64,000 nucleotides of DNA from the NCBI RefSeq assembly GCF_048128805.1, contig NC_136020.1, positions 10,261,653-10,325,652 of the forward strand, in the 5' to 3' direction. The translations under genes were made by a program, and so were the position numbers. Shown here in pieces: positions 1 to 13,201 of the stretch. Below the pieces are notes generated by a model that saw nothing but the letters and a program-made list of their open reading frames with translations, was not told where the DNA came from and did no database searches. This DNA comes from Centroberyx gerrardi. Taxonomy: Eukaryota; Chordata; Actinopteri; Beryciformes; Berycidae. How positions within the stretch are numbered: position 1 is the stretch's first letter; each line of letters starts with the position of its first letter.

Positions 1-1710
1 GCTTACACTCCCCAAACTTCAGTCCCTCGTGTTTCTCAATCTGATTGTATCCACACTCTGCTTTTTCTTTATACTGCAGAATACTGAATAGTGCAGTTTA
101 CCCCACGGCCTGCTCGATAGCTTCCTAAACATATTTTGACAAACCGCTATTCTTCAAGGACAAAAACAATTCCTCAAACTTACTGTTGTACACTATTGTT
201 GTATGTTGACATGTTTATCTCATAAAAATTCAATTAATTCCACAACTTTATGAGGTGTGAGGTTTTGCCTCCCAAAATCCCAGCCCGGTACTTCACTTGA
301 CTGTGTCTAGCATATTTCTGCCCCCGTGGGAGAGCGGAGCATTAGTTTTATTAGCCATTGATTTCCCATAGCCGTCCCTTGGTGAGGCTGAAGGCTCATC
401 ACAACCTTTTATTGACATCATCACTCAGGGAGCGCTGCGGTCGGCTCGGCCTGCTTTTTAGCTGAGGTGGCAGCGGTGGCATTGTTGTCAGATCACCTCT
501 ATTTTGTGCGACCAGCTAATGGGAAGTGATCAATCAATCTCATAGATGGAGATAAGGACTGGGCAATCAATCTGCTGAAAAATAGATGACGGAGTTGCAC
601 TCTCACTGATTGGGTTCATCATTTTTTCATCTGTATCTATTTTGGTAGTCTAGTTCTATTTTTGGTGTGGCTTAGACAGTCAACAATCAGGAAAGTAGTG
701 TATTAACAAAATGACTATGTAGGATGTAGTTGCTGTCTAATTGCACCTATTTCCAAATATGTAATTTCTAACATTTTAAACTACCCAAGGTTATTTTAGA
801 ATTTCTAATTATATTTGGAGCATCATCCAAATCATAAGGTAATCATAAGGTATTCTGGAGTATGTGATTAACATGTATTAATTTCATTGGAGTAGATCAG
901 ACGAGATATTGAATTGCTAATTGTCCTGAGAAACATAAATTGGTATAAATAGATGTGATACTACAAGTCATGGTCAAAGCCATGGTCTATTTTAGTGCAA
1001 AGCACACATCCAGCAAAAGCACAATGCATAGTCCCTGGCCTCTTTGGATTTAGCAGCGCTCCTAATCAGGAAACTGGCTTTACTGGGGACATGAAAGCAA
1101 GTCGGTGGCCTGACAAAGGCGAGACAGCCAACTTCCTGACGCTTAGCTCAGACGGTTTCACCCTCTTTGAAGCCGAGAGCCCCCGGAAGAAATCTGTTCC
1201 TCCTGATTGGTTGCTTGGACAGACTGGGAGAGACTGGGAGACTGCGAGAGCGCGGCTACTCCGCTCTGTGGATGGAGGGGTGGAGGAGGAAGAAGAGGAG
1301 GAGGAGGAGGAGGAGGGGTGGGGGACTTTATCTTAATCAGGTATGAGTTCAGTGTTGGGTCTGCTGCTTGGTGATGAAGCCAAAACAGCTGGGCTTCAGT
1401 GATGAGGAGTGACTATCCAGAACTGTGTTTTTTTGATCATGGGATTCATTCAATTCATGATATACATTATGATAATATTACTTAGTTGGACTTATGCCAC
1501 ATATTGTAGTAAGTGGAATATAGCAAGGTTAGTAATTATCCATATTCTCTTTCATCAGAGGTTTTAAAAATTGCTGCTTGGCCTATTTGGAGCATTGGTG
1601 CGAATATATATAATGACAGCTTCTTGGCTAGTAGGAAGTATGCCACTCTCCCCCAATTTGTATAATACCGTACATTGTGTTTACCCATTTGGATCATACA
1701 GTAGATTTTG

Positions 1711-1735
1711 GTGTGTGTGTGTGTGTGTGTGTGTG
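1711..1735. repeat. (GT)n microsatellite
   Basis: 25 bases of uninterrupted GT in tmtc2 intron 1. Confidence 0.95.
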
Positions 1736-3150
1736 CAATTGCATGCATTTGCACTTTTGTCCAGGCAGTGTCATTTGTGTGTTACTGGGGATGTGAACTG
1801 CCGGGGTCACCTGAGGTCACTGCATTAGTATTTTCATTAGAATGCAGTCCAGAGACCTTCAGACTGAGTCAGACTTGTCCTGTTCTTTGCAATATTTGTG
1901 CAAGCTGTGTATATTCACCATAGTGGGAAAGTCAGCTACCTTGATAAACATTCACGCACTTGCTTAGCAAACTCGACAAGCATTCGCTCAGTAAACATCG
2001 TAATGAGAAAACAGTACAGTGCACCATGTCAGCGGTCCTGGGAATCTCATAGCCACACACATACAAACTCCACACATTTTGCATTGAACTGTGAGCAACA
2101 AATAAAACAGGAGTTGTGGACCCACTTCTATAACCTGCAACCAGTTCGGGAAAAAAAAGGGCCTAAATCTTTATGTATGTCCAAAATAGACAGCTTTGAT
2201 TAATTTGTTGCATTTTCATGCAAGTCTCTGCATATGGAATTAAAGTAAGTCTGTTAACTGGCCTATCCGTTCCACCAAACTTCTCGCTGGGCATTCTGCC
2301 CCCATGGGAAAAGGCTGGGAGCTGCAGGATGGGCTATTTTTAATCAATGAGAAGATAGATCCAGTGTACTGAGTAGGAGAAGAAAAAATGTAGGTTAGTG
2401 CCTTGAATACAAAATAAGTTTCATCCGCTGTGTGTCTCAGTTTTATTTTCAGTAATATATTAAAAAAAGACAAAAATCTTGCCAGTGTTCTTTCCTTGTT
2501 TTTTCCCTCATGTCATCATCGCCCAGATAAGTTGAACACCATCCAACAGCAGTTTATCACTGTTCACACATTTCAAATGATGGAAAAAAAACAAATAATT
2601 GCGTCTGAGCTGGCATAAAAACTGCCAAATAAATGTCATATTTCTTACACTTCAGGAAAGGGAAGAGCCTCTGCTGAACTAAACATAAATCCTTCACAAC
2701 TAGGCCACTGGCAGTGTGACAGAGTTTTCTAAATGATATCAGGACATTTATGGATTTTTTCCTCTCCTCCCATATTTTGTGCCCGTATGGCGTGGGACTG
2801 AGTGTGGGAAAGTAGCCGTGCCACTTCTGCTCAGGCATTGTTCTGCCAGCGCTCTCGTTGACGTGTGCGATGTTTGGGCACACCCGCAATGCCTAGTTCC
2901 TGACCTGGAGGCCCGCAGATATACAAACCAAACAGCAGGCACAAACTGTGTAAAAAGAGGAAATGTTTTATTAAAGTCTTTATGCACTGACATCTTATCA
3001 CGCTGCATCTAAGCTGCTGTCGTACAGTAAAGGATAACCGTTTAGCGAGGGAACGGTAGGAATGGTGGCAGGTCGGAAGAAAAGTGAGGAGGAAAATAAA
3101 ATCTTCAAGCCAGACTAATCGCAGAGAGAGTGGTGGTCTCCTCCTCCCCC

Positions 3151-3151
3151 G

Positions 3152-3182
<31 letters not shown>

Positions 3183-3230
3183 ATCATCTCTCTCTCTCTC
3201 ATCATCATCATCATCATCTCTCTCCCTCCC
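3151..3230. repeat. (CT)n-(ATC)n compound microsatellite
   Basis: CT run to 3176, then alternating tcatcatctctctc and (atc)n blocks. It drives the Ser/Leu-rich and Glu/Arg-rich open frames seen there. Confidence 0.95.
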
Positions 3231-3670
3231 TCATGCCTTCCTGCTGGGGCCACATACTGGCAGGATTATAGCAGCTAATAATCAGCCAGTGAATGAATCA
3301 CTCAGGCCCAGCCAGCTAGCGTAATGGCTTTCCGCATGATTGTTCGACCTAGCGCTGTGATGGATGGATACCTCTAGGATTAAAAAAAAAAAAAAAAGTA
3401 GACCAGATCACCATCTCCACGTGTTGAGGTGCCCCATGAGGTGCTGTACAATACATTCCCTGTCGGCATGGACTAGAGTGTCCAGTGGGGTGAAATTATG
3501 GGGTTTCTCCTGGACCAGCTGTGGCGCTCGCCGGGCGTGAAGCCACGGCTCAACAGTCTCCCTGCCAACTGCAACACCACATGGAATGAGGACAGTCTGT
3601 GTAGGATAGACTGCATTGTGTCATGCTATATGTACCGTATGGACATGTAGGTGTGTGCAGGCTTGAGCGC

Positions 3671-3696
3671 ACGCACACACACACACACACACACAC
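3671..3696. repeat. (CA)n microsatellite
   Basis: CA run after gcgcacg. Confidence 0.95.
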
Positions 3697-3816
3697 CTTT
3701 AATCAGATTATCCATTGACCCCTGACCTCTGTGCATGTCTCAGAAACTCTATGGGGTCTATGATCACTTTCTAATCCTGTTAGCATTGGATTAACACAGA
3801 GGTGATCTGGACCCTG

Positions 3817-3839
3817 ACACACACACACACACGCACACA

Positions 3840-3883
<44 letters not shown>
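3817..3883. repeat. (CA)n-(CT)n compound microsatellite
   Basis: CA with one CG step, switching to more than 40 bases of CT. Confidence 0.95.
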
Positions 3884-3884
<1 letters not shown>

Positions 3885-6591
3885 ATAAACTGGCCCTAGA
3901 GCCACCGCTCGGGTTTGTGAGACACTGAATCTAAATGAAGGTGAAATCAATAATTGGTTGTGGGTGAGATGGGAGACCACCTCCCCAATGCGAAACGTTT
4001 TTCAGCTCTCAGAAAAGCTCGAGGCCTAAATCTGTCCCAGACATTTATTATCAATACATTAGCACGCGTTTATTCTAGACTGTCGCATGACGAGTCAATC
4101 AGAAACACATTTTGTCCTTTCTTCCAGATGAGCTGGGATAAACTACGAAGCACAGAGGGAACATATTTCTTAGGAAAATATTGCTCAGTGTCATTATTTA
4201 AATCCCTCTGTATTTGCCTGTATTATTCTCTTGCAAGCCCGTTTCTGATTAATGTATTGTTGTTTATCTATTTAATGCCTTTATTGGCCTTATAGTTTAT
4301 GAAGCATTAATTCGAAAAGTGCTACACAAATAAAGCTTACTAGTTATGAAGATTATTATCTGATGTGTCATGAAACTAACACTTAAATAATTGTGTGACA
4401 TGTTATCATGTATACAGTTTCCGTAATTGTATTGTTTGTTTTATTATTATATTGGTAGATCCATAGCCCAGCTGTAAATTCCTGCTACTTGTGTTCGACA
4501 TAGTAGGCATGCAGATAGATAGTTCAGACAGATTTCTAAATAGGATGGCAGCACCTTAGAATACTCTGTAATCATATTGCTCTGTAGTGGTGCTGCTCTG
4601 ATATGGATTTGTTTCGTCTGCTCAGTATGGAGGCTTTTTCTTCTCTTAGACCCTTAATCACCTGATCTCCCGTTACTCCCGCACAAAGCCAGCGGCAGCA
4701 TGAGTGGCGTGTTTACTTCTGCGGTGTGCTAGCCCCTACATTAGCATTGTGTGAATAGGCCTGTCTGCCGCAGCTCTCTGTCTGTGTGGTTAATTAGCAC
4801 TCAGGTTGCTCAATAAGGAGATGGAGATTTAATAGATCTTGGCCAGACAAGGGGTATTAAAAAAAAGGGCTTGGTACCAGAGCAGACATGAATCATTAAG
4901 TGAGATAGCAGACTGACAAAAATATAGACAAAAGGAGAGACATAAATGGTGAGAGTGAAGGGAGGGAGATGGATGGGTGATACAGAGAAGAAGGAATAAA
5001 TTAAGTAACGATAAAGGACAGAAGTGGAGATAAAATAATGGCCAAAAGAAAGAAAGACAAAAATAAAATCGAAAGAAAAAAAAAGAAACGGAACAAAGAG
5101 GTGATGATGTCCATGAAATAATATCCAGGCCAGTATCCATTAACAGCATCGTGTTTTTATGATGATTGGCTAATCCATCTCATTACTGCCGTCATGGAGC
5201 AGGAGGATGCACTCTACGACAAAAGGTTGTAATTCAGCCAGGCCTGATTACGTTAAGTGACGGCAGTTTGTGCTGCAGACGTTTTTCAGAGGGGAGTAGG
5301 CAGGACGGTGCGCAAGATGCAGACAGACAGGCTGGCCGAGGGCCCAAATATTTAAAGTAGGCTGAAGTGCAATGTTTTGCAATGCGATATTGATTAATGT
5401 TACTGTGTTCTTTTATGGAGCACATAAAAAGGGAACATTTAAACTGGAGGTACGTTTACTCAGTCAGACCACAGAGAGTGAAAGAAGCAGGAGAGAGAGA
5501 GTAATGCAGTGTGTTGTAGTGTAGTAATGTGTATTTGTGCACATACTTGTCATCTCAAATCTGTAAACCTAACTTTACAAGGATGCAATTAAGGGAACTG
5601 CTCTTTTTTTTATAGGACACAGCCTCTGACTCTGGTGATTCAAGCCTATAGTTCAGAAAGAGTTAAGATCTCTACAGCTCCGCAGCCTCAAGAGGGTTGA
5701 TTAGGGTAAAAATCACTGGGGCAGGAATTATTGAGTTAAGACTGAAGCTTGAGCCTTGGGTAAATAACTCTCTGCAGTTGGCCAAGAGGCTGGGGAGGTT
5801 TCATTAAAGGAGTGCCATGTTGTTTACCAGTGCTCCAAACATGCAAACACATCCAAATTTACATACACGACATGCACACACATACAGTACACTTGTGTAT
5901 CTATTTCATCCATACATGGACTGAAGATGGGCATTGAAAAACAAACAAACAAAATAATTTAGTAATTGGTTTTGATTTAATAAGGGAAGCCAATAAGGGA
6001 TAACGGCTTTTACCTGGATTCATGTCATCAGTGTACATGAAGTTAGTGTCTCTTATATTTTGTACATTTAGTATATTTTATGGCCTACTGTCACTGAAAG
6101 AGGCCTAGTATGCAACTACAGCACATGAAAAAGCAAATCACTGGTGGTGAGATCACTGCTGGGGAGCAGTGGAGTGCTGCATTTGCATATTGAAACGACA
6201 CACACCCCAAACACTGAAAGAAGCCCAATTCCGTCTCCACTAAAAGCAGTGGACAGGTGAAAGAAGACCTTACCCCATCGCAACTGCCCCTCTCTCTCTC
6301 TCTCTCCAAAAAAAACCCCTCTCCACTAATGTCTCTTTTCAGCGACTGATGGAAAATCCTCCCCCACCCCCCCAAAAAAAGAAAGAAAAAAAAAAGCAAA
6401 ATTGAAAAGACCAAACCCGTCCTGTACTTTGAGGATTGTGAATAGAGTGCCCCGCAGCCAGCCTGCCTGCCCCACATACGGTGGCTGAATACAAAAGACC
6501 CCCTCTGTAAGAGCAATCACTACGGGAGACCACTCTATCTGCCCCGCTGCAGCGGCAGGCCCCAATGAAGCCGTCAGCACAAGCTCTGCTG

Positions 6592-6749
6592 TCACACACA
6601 CACACACACACGCACACACATGCATACACACATGCAGCCTCATATGCCTGCACTCACACACTTGCAAGAAGACCCACACCATGTATATACCTATTATACA
6701 TACTCATAGCCCATTCGGATATATGCATGCACAGCAACACACACATGCC

Positions 6750-6788
<39 letters not shown>
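6592..6788. repeat. CA-rich block with two (CA)n tracts
   Basis: (CA)n at 6592-6620 and a pure tract at 6751-6788, with degenerate CA-rich sequence between. Confidence 0.9.
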
Positions 6789-6789
<1 letters not shown>

Positions 6790-7710
6790 AGTACTTACAA
6801 CCTATTCTCAAACCCCTTATGGCTTAATGCATTCTTTTCATCCTGCAGCGCCGGGCAGGAGCAGGGAGGGAGACGAGAGGTTCGGGCCGATTTGAATATT
6901 TAAATTATTTATCACCAAAGAGTATTGAGACCCAAGACATGCCAAGGGACACCAGGGAACTGGGTGGGGGGTGAATCTAGTTGTGTTTGGATTTGCTAGT
7001 GTACTATTAATTGCCTGAGAGAATACTAAAGAATACATTCATCCTCTATAGTGAATCTTAATTTTATTTTATTTGAATTATGGGGGTAATCGTGGACTCA
7101 GTGTACTAATGCTTGTATGTTTTAGTTGATCTATACTCTAATACCAAGCCCAAGACATTGCACTTATCAGTTTAATGCAATTACAGCATCAATAAACTTT
7201 TTTAAAAATATGTATCCTCTACTATCCTCAGTCCTCCCAGCACCATATCATATACTGTACTGTAGTGGGACTGTAAAACATTATATAAATAACAGCGCAC
7301 TGAGGAACTACAGTAGAAGGAAAGAGGAAGAGATCTGTAAACTGAGTGATGTAATGTAATCTAGATCCTTAGAAATATTGGACTAGGGAGAATTCCAGTT
7401 TGGCTGCGTCTCGCTGCGACTCGGAGCCTGAGAAATACACGCTTGCTTTTCCCCGACAGAGAACAATCCTGGGAAATGCAGCAATTCACTATAGCTCACG
7501 CGATGACGGGGTCATGGACTTAAGGTTGCAGGCTTGAGGGATAAAAGATTTAAATTGGGAATAATGTATTGGACTGTCGTAGGCTTTTCACAGGATCTGT
7601 AGGCTCATTTGCTCGTGTGCTCTTTGGTGTCCGTTTTTCCCCTTTCTGCTCATTCTCTCTGTCACTGTCAGTCTTTTCTCTTTACCATGCTGTTTGCAGG
7701 CTGGCAGCAC

Positions 7711-7753
7711 TCTCTCTCTCTCTCTCCCTCTCTCTCTGTCTCTCTCTCTCTCT
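7711..7753. repeat. (CT)n microsatellite
   Basis: CT run with ccc and gtc interruptions. Confidence 0.9.
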
Positions 7754-8625
7754 GCACTAAGTTACAATCTCTAGACAAAGGAAGTCCTCAGCCGGCCCCC
7801 TGTCGACGTCCTCTCCCCGCTCTGCTGCTCCAGACACATAGAAACATGTTAAACAATCCCTGAGAGCAGAAGCTTGTCACTGGGCCAATGTGGTCGAAGA
7901 AATATGGAAACACAAAGTTAATGACATTCATTCACACATAACCACCCGAGTGTGCATGTGCCGACGTGTGTGTGCACACTATACAAACGCAAACTTGGTC
8001 TGGTGATTAATCTGTACGGGTGGTGTTGTTCTGGGAGGAAAGGACAGGTTGCCTGAGACACCGAGTCCAATTTGCTGTGCCCCGTCTCCCGGTTGTCCTC
8101 ACCTCACTGTCTCTAATTAGCTCGCCTGGACACAGAACAGTGGATTCGGCTGTCTTATCTTTTGATGTTCTGTGGCATTTACAATACAGTATGAATTGAA
8201 CTTAGCATTTCTTGATGCCGTCTCTTTTCTGCAGCAGCAGCACCTTTACAAGGAACGTACTGCGGTGCACAGGACATGGACACAGTTTTCTGTATTATGT
8301 TATGGGCTTGTTTTATAATTAGCCTTTGTTTACATGCTACTTCAAGTTCATTTGAAATAAGTTTCTTTCTTAGTTTGACCCAGTATTTCATGCCAGGTGG
8401 CATTGCCTACAGCAGAGCTTAGCTTTCAAAACGCCTCAGTTTGCTTGAGCACATAGTCAGTTGGTGTGTGTTTGAGGGGGAGATCAGTCTCACCCTCTGG
8501 CGTGTGTTCTGTGTTTTGGGCAAGTTGTCTGTCTCTTTGTGCTTGCTCCATTTTTGATTTCTGGTTCTAAAGTTTATTTGGCCAAAGATTTAAGGCACTT
8601 TCAGTATAGGGACCCAAGCTGGGTG

Positions 8626-8939
8626 CTAGGGGAGCACAATTAATTGAAAGAAAACGAAAATTGCAATATGAACTACTACAATTTCCAAATCGCCAGGCTG
8701 CAATTATTGAGTTTACTGAGAATTACTGAGTCGTGGCTGTTCAAAATGGACTTCGAAACATAGTATTCTGGTTTTAATCTAATTCATCTCAGTTTTTTTA
8801 GCAAAAATGTTTCTTGTTTGCTGAAAAATCTAAAATATTGAAAAATCTGTTTGTACGCTGTATTGCAATTTATATTGCAATTGCAATATTCATAAAAATA
8901 ATTGCAATATGATTATTTGTTAATATGGTGTGGCCCTAG
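8626..8939. mobile_element. hAT-type MITE-like repeat
   Basis: Opens ctaggggagcacaattaatt and closes ggtgtggccctag, with many ttgcaat/attgcaat units inside. This is the pattern of the common fish short element that starts and ends with a gcacnatta / ggccctag-like inverted end. Family assignment is from memory. Confidence 0.55.
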
Positions 8940-8944
8940 TGGCC

Positions 8945-10380
8945 TTTTAGGGCCTTTTCACACTGGGGCCGATTACTTGAGTCCAACCCCGAGTTTGTTT
9001 CGGGATGTTTTTCACCCACGCAGATTTGCTTTCACACACATGAAAGTTCTACTGAACCACGGTGTGTTTGCATGTCACTCTACGTCAGCGTCACTTTTTA
9101 TCACTTGCGCTTGCAAACATGGAAGAAAGCAGATGCTTGGTGTTCCTAGTTCTATTTTTACCTCTGCCAACAGAGTTGGACTGGGGTTATGTTTTCACCC
9201 CGTTCCATCTGTCTGTTTGTCTGTTCGCAGAATAACTCCAAAAGTTATGAACGGATTTGCATGAAACTTTGTGGAAAGTTTGGTCATGGGGCAAGGAAGA
9301 ACTGATTAACTTTTCAGACCGATTGGCCAAAGGGGGTGTGGCAGTGGGCGTGGCTTCTCATAAAAATGAATATAACTTCCGAACAGATTCACGTAACACC
9401 ATCAAACTTTGTGGCCTATCAGCAGACAGAAGAAGAGGCAAACCCTCCATTATTGACCCAATCAAACATGGAGGCACTGGAGAGCTCATTTGCGGTTTAG
9501 ACATAACCGCTCTCTGAACGTGATCCAGTGGTAGAAGGGCAGATTGGCCAGGTGGTGTTGTGATAATCGGCTAAAATGCTTAAAAGTGGCAAGAATTTGA
9601 ACAGGCAGATCTCATGTCCCATTTCAGGTCCAGTCATGAAAATGTGTGCATCTCGTAATGTGAAACAAGTTGGTAATGTGGCATGGAGGAAATTATTAAC
9701 TTTTGTTGAAAATCCAATGTGGAACCGCCATATATTGATAATTGCATAGCTTTGGCGGAGGTATGCGCTCTACTGAGTGCCAACTAGTTGTTTATTTGGG
9801 GCCACAATTCTTTTCACGATGAGCACCAATTACGCCTGGCTGCATATACAATCCTGCTGCAGCACCTTCAAAGAAGGCGTATTTTTTTTAAATTAAGTGT
9901 TGTTACGACACGGGCTAATGTGAGACGTGTGTTCTGTGCCCTGCTCTCAATGCACTGGCACCATGAAGGTGAGATCATTACAGTGAGCCTGCTCCAGTCA
10001 GATATGTTATCTGCTCTCCAAATGTTTTGCTTTCATTAAATGATGTACATGTACTGTATACTAGGCTATAGTGTGAACAGTTACGATAACAGTTGCACTC
10101 ACACCCCATCATATCAGTGGGCTAGGCCACATGAAAAACACTACATAACTGTGGAGCGGACTGCTGGACCCCCACACCCCGTTTTCTGCTTTTCTGAACT
10201 GCAGCCGAGTTCAAAAACAGCTTTCACACCAATGGACTTTCGGTGTAAATGGTCTCGGGTCCGTAAAAAACCCTTCAAACAAACTTGCCGTGAAAATGTC
10301 CATACTGTCCGTGTTGCCTGGCTCTTGTGGGTTCGTCAGTGTTTGTGTTACTTTCCCCCCTTGTGACCGCTTCTGGCACA
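8945..10380 (+). mobile_element. older DNA-element remnant interrupted by the 9.16-9.79 kb repeat
   Basis: Left part begins gggccttttcacactggggc. Right part contains ctttcacaccaatggacttt cggtgtaaatggtctcgg. A frame MEESRCLVFLVLFL runs up to the insertion at 9160 and a possible continuation (WGHNSFHDEHQLRLAAYTIL) follows it. Edges and class are uncertain. Confidence 0.35.
9161..9787. mobile_element. non-autonomous repeat with cctctgcca...tggcggagg ends
   Basis: Starts cctctgccaacagagttgg, followed by tatgttttcaccccgttcca and tctgtctgtttgtctgttcg, then ataactccaaaagttatgaa. Ends tttggcggaggtatgcgctc tactgagtgcc. The short ends are inverted (cctctgcca / tggcggagg). This pattern is widespread in aquatic animal genomes as I recall it. 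It interrupts a second element on either side. Confidence 0.65.
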
Positions 10381-11151
10381 CTGCCTCACTTCGGGGAAAT
10401 GCAGCATTTACAATTTAAATACATTTTATTGACAATAAATGTATATTTTGTATGCAAGTTATAGTTCTGATGAAATTTATGAATTTGTCTGTAATACTTA
10501 ATGTTTTGTTGACCATTCTCCCAGTCGGCTGTGGGTTGTTTTAGCTGCCATTCATCACTCTGTGTTAATCCCTGTGGTGAACCTCGTTTGTTGCAGTCTG
10601 TTAGTGTACACGAATGCAGCTCCTGTCCCTCCTAATGATCCGCTAATTATGAGATTCCAAAGCAGCCTCAGGGGTGTGTAGCCACCTGGCCGTCTGAACG
10701 TGTGTATATGTATGTGACATACGTACATGCTGCGTATGTGTGTGTTTGTGAGCTGTTTGTGAGTTTGTGTCTGGGTTAAATCCCACACTCTGTGGCCTGT
10801 GTATCAGAGTTGCCATCCTCATTGTCAAGTCTTGTCTGCACCTGGATAGTTTCCCTGGAAGGCATCTGTCGATCACATTTCACATTCAGCGACTGGAACA
10901 TCAGCACTCTGAAAAACCTATTATCCTTTACTATGCTGTACATGCAGCATGTGTCTCAAGATGTAGGGCTTTGAATTCAATTTAAACGGATGTCTGTTTT
11001 TCTGGTTTTGTTTCTTTTCTGGAATTGTCCGAACCATCCAAAACATTCTTGTGTACTTGCCTCTGTATCTTTCAGAAAATGAATGATTTGTTAGTTAAAA
11101 AATAAGAAAACTCTTTTGTTTCATAATAATTTATTTATCCCTCTCTTCCAG

Positions 11152-11767
11152 CCGAGCCATCAAGACCAACCAGGACCTTCTCCCAGAGACGCCCTGGACC
11201 AACATCCTGTATGACGACTTCTGGGGCACCCTGCTCACCCACAGCGGCAGCCACAAGTCCTTCCGCCCGCTCTGCACCCTCTCCTTCCGTCTCAACCACG
11301 CCCTAGACGGCCTGCGTCCTTGGGGCTACCACCTGGTCAACGTGGGGCTGCACGGGGCGGTCGCGGCCCTCTTCACCGCCTTCTGTCGCCCGCTCCTGGG
11401 CGGAGGACTCTGGAGCCTGTTGGCAGGACTTCTGTTCGCCTCGCACCCGGTGCACACTGAGGCGGTCGCCGGAGTGGTGGGGAGGGCGGACGTCGGGGCC
11501 GCCTTGTTTTTCTTGCTGTCTCTCTTCTGCTATGCGAGGCACTGCGGACTCCGCAGGGACCCCCGCGGGGCCTTCCAGACCAGGCGCTGCGGCGGCAGTT
11601 CGGTGGCCCAGTGCTGGGTGTGGATGCTGGGGAGCCTGTGGTGCGCGGCGGCCAGCATGCTGTGGAAGGAGCAGGGGGTGACGGTGCTGGCCGTGTCGGC
11701 CGCGTACGACCTCTTCGTGTTCCAGAGGCTGCGGTTTCGGCAGGCGCTCCTCCTCCTGCTAGGAAAG
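11152..11767 (+). CDS. tmtc2: tmtc2 coding exon 2
   Basis: Acceptor tag after a pyrimidine tract at 11150-11151; donor gtaaat at 11768. It encodes 205 full codons from RAIKTNQDLLPETPW to LLLLGK, ending in phase 0. It includes the lumenal loop NILYDDFWGTLLTHSGSHKS, three or four hydrophobic segments (LWSLLAGLLFA, VGAALFFLLSLFCYA, VWMLGSLWCAAASML) and the HPVHTEAVAG motif. The exon is clearly more GC-rich than its introns. The loop after LLSLFCYARHC (RDPRGAFQTRRCGGSSVAQ) looks about a dozen residues longer than in the mammalian protein as I remember it. Confidence 0.95.
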
Positions 11768-12906
11768 GTAAATGAATGCGTGCCGCCGGGGCCGATGTGC
11801 GTGTTGGCTCTCCTCTCTGTGTGCCTTGGTGTCTGCGTGTATCCAATTTCCTCTTCCTTCCCTCTGAGGGAAACCTCAGCCAGCTGTTAATGGTTGCTGT
11901 ATGTGGATTAAATTGTGTAAGTGTGTGTGTACTTACATGGGTTTGTTTATGTGGAAGTTGTGTGTGTCGCATACTGTTTGCTTTTCATTAAGAGTATAAT
12001 TGGGAAAACTGTTTGCCTATGCAGATTGCACAGTTGGTGGATGAAAAGTAAGCTGTTCTCATTTTTCATCTGCTAAACAGGAAGAGACTATATACAGAAG
12101 GGAGGTATTCCAGTTGTGTGCAGAGTTGCCACCAACTGTAATTTGCTGCAGTAATTGGATACACATAAATGCAAGTAAATCTAGATTAGGATCTAGCCTC
12201 ATTATGTGTGCGTGCGTGTGTGAAAGAGAGAAGGGTTGAACAGGAAAAACTATTTTAGGGGTGAGTTAATTTTTCATTTCAAGGTGACAAAAGGTATGCG
12301 CAGGAAAACAATAACACACCCCGCTCTGTTAAATGATTTGGTCCACTTGTCAAGTAAGCGAACCAAACATACCTCCCCGCCCCTAAACACAAACAAACAC
12401 ACCCACACCATGCTTCCTCCGCAGGAACACTCCATTCTCCCCATCCAAACTCAACAACAAGTCATTTGAGGAGGACAAGCAGGACACACTGACTCATCTG
12501 ACTGTGGCACTCAGTGTGTGATTGGAAAGCCTCGTCGCACAGGCACTCTACATTTGATTAGAAAACCTGCTCCTCGGCCAACATGATGGCCCTCGTAAAA
12601 AACATAACTAGCATAATAAAAAATCCCCTTGGGTTTACTGAGCAAGGACAGTCTGGCCCCGAATGGCGTGTGTGTGCATGGAAATCTCGTTTACATTGTC
12701 TACAGCTTGTGAAAACGCCTGTGAATACCTCTGTGTGTTTGTGTCAACATTGTGAAGTTTGTGATGTAATCCTGTCCTGTACATCTCAAACTTCCTGTGG
12801 AAATGTCTATAAATACCTCTGTGTGTTTGTTTGTGTGAATATGGTTTACTAGCCCTAACCCCGACCCTTTACATTACAAATGTCCTGTGAAAATGTGTAT
12901 GTATTC

Positions 12907-12951
<45 letters not shown>

Positions 12952-13168
12952 GGGGGGGGGGTTGTGTGTGTGTGTGTGTGTGTGTGCTACCTACTAGTGT
13001 GCAAGGCTTTACCATACCCCTGGGGCAACTTCTCCAGTAGTCATTTCTGGCAGCATGATAACCCAGAACTGTTATTAGAGGGCTTGCAGTGAGCGGCCCA
13101 GAGGGATCAGAGAGTGGGGAGAGAGGGAGTTGTGATGTTTTTTCTCTCCGCTGCTCGGCAGAAATGAG

Positions 13169-13201
<33 letters not shown>

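Larger units (their letters stand above)
1..11151 (+). other. tmtc2 intron 1 (3' part)
   Basis: No exon seen. The stretch ends at an acceptor (ctctcttccag) directly before coding exon 2. I looked for the expected short first exon encoding the membrane-anchoring N-terminus with a CYDD-type motif and did not find it, so it should lie upstream of the window. It holds microsatellites (listed separately), a purine-rich GAG-repeat tract at about 1272-1320, and a cluster of DNA-transposon remnants at 8.6-10.4 kb. All open frames here look like chance or repeat-driven frames. Confidence 0.7.

Noticed and set aside
3151-3230. Regularly spaced repeats as a CRISPR-like array
   Set aside because: Simple microsatellite without distinct spacers in a vertebrate genome; no CRISPR array anywhere in the window.
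2831-3324. Glu/Arg-rich and Ser/Leu-rich frames around 3.1-3.2 kb
   Set aside because: Products of the CT and ATC microsatellite read in different frames.
11373-11972. 199-codon open frame on the minus strand across tmtc2 exon 2
   Set aside because: Antisense shadow of a GC-rich coding exon; Pro/Arg-rich translation with no domain.
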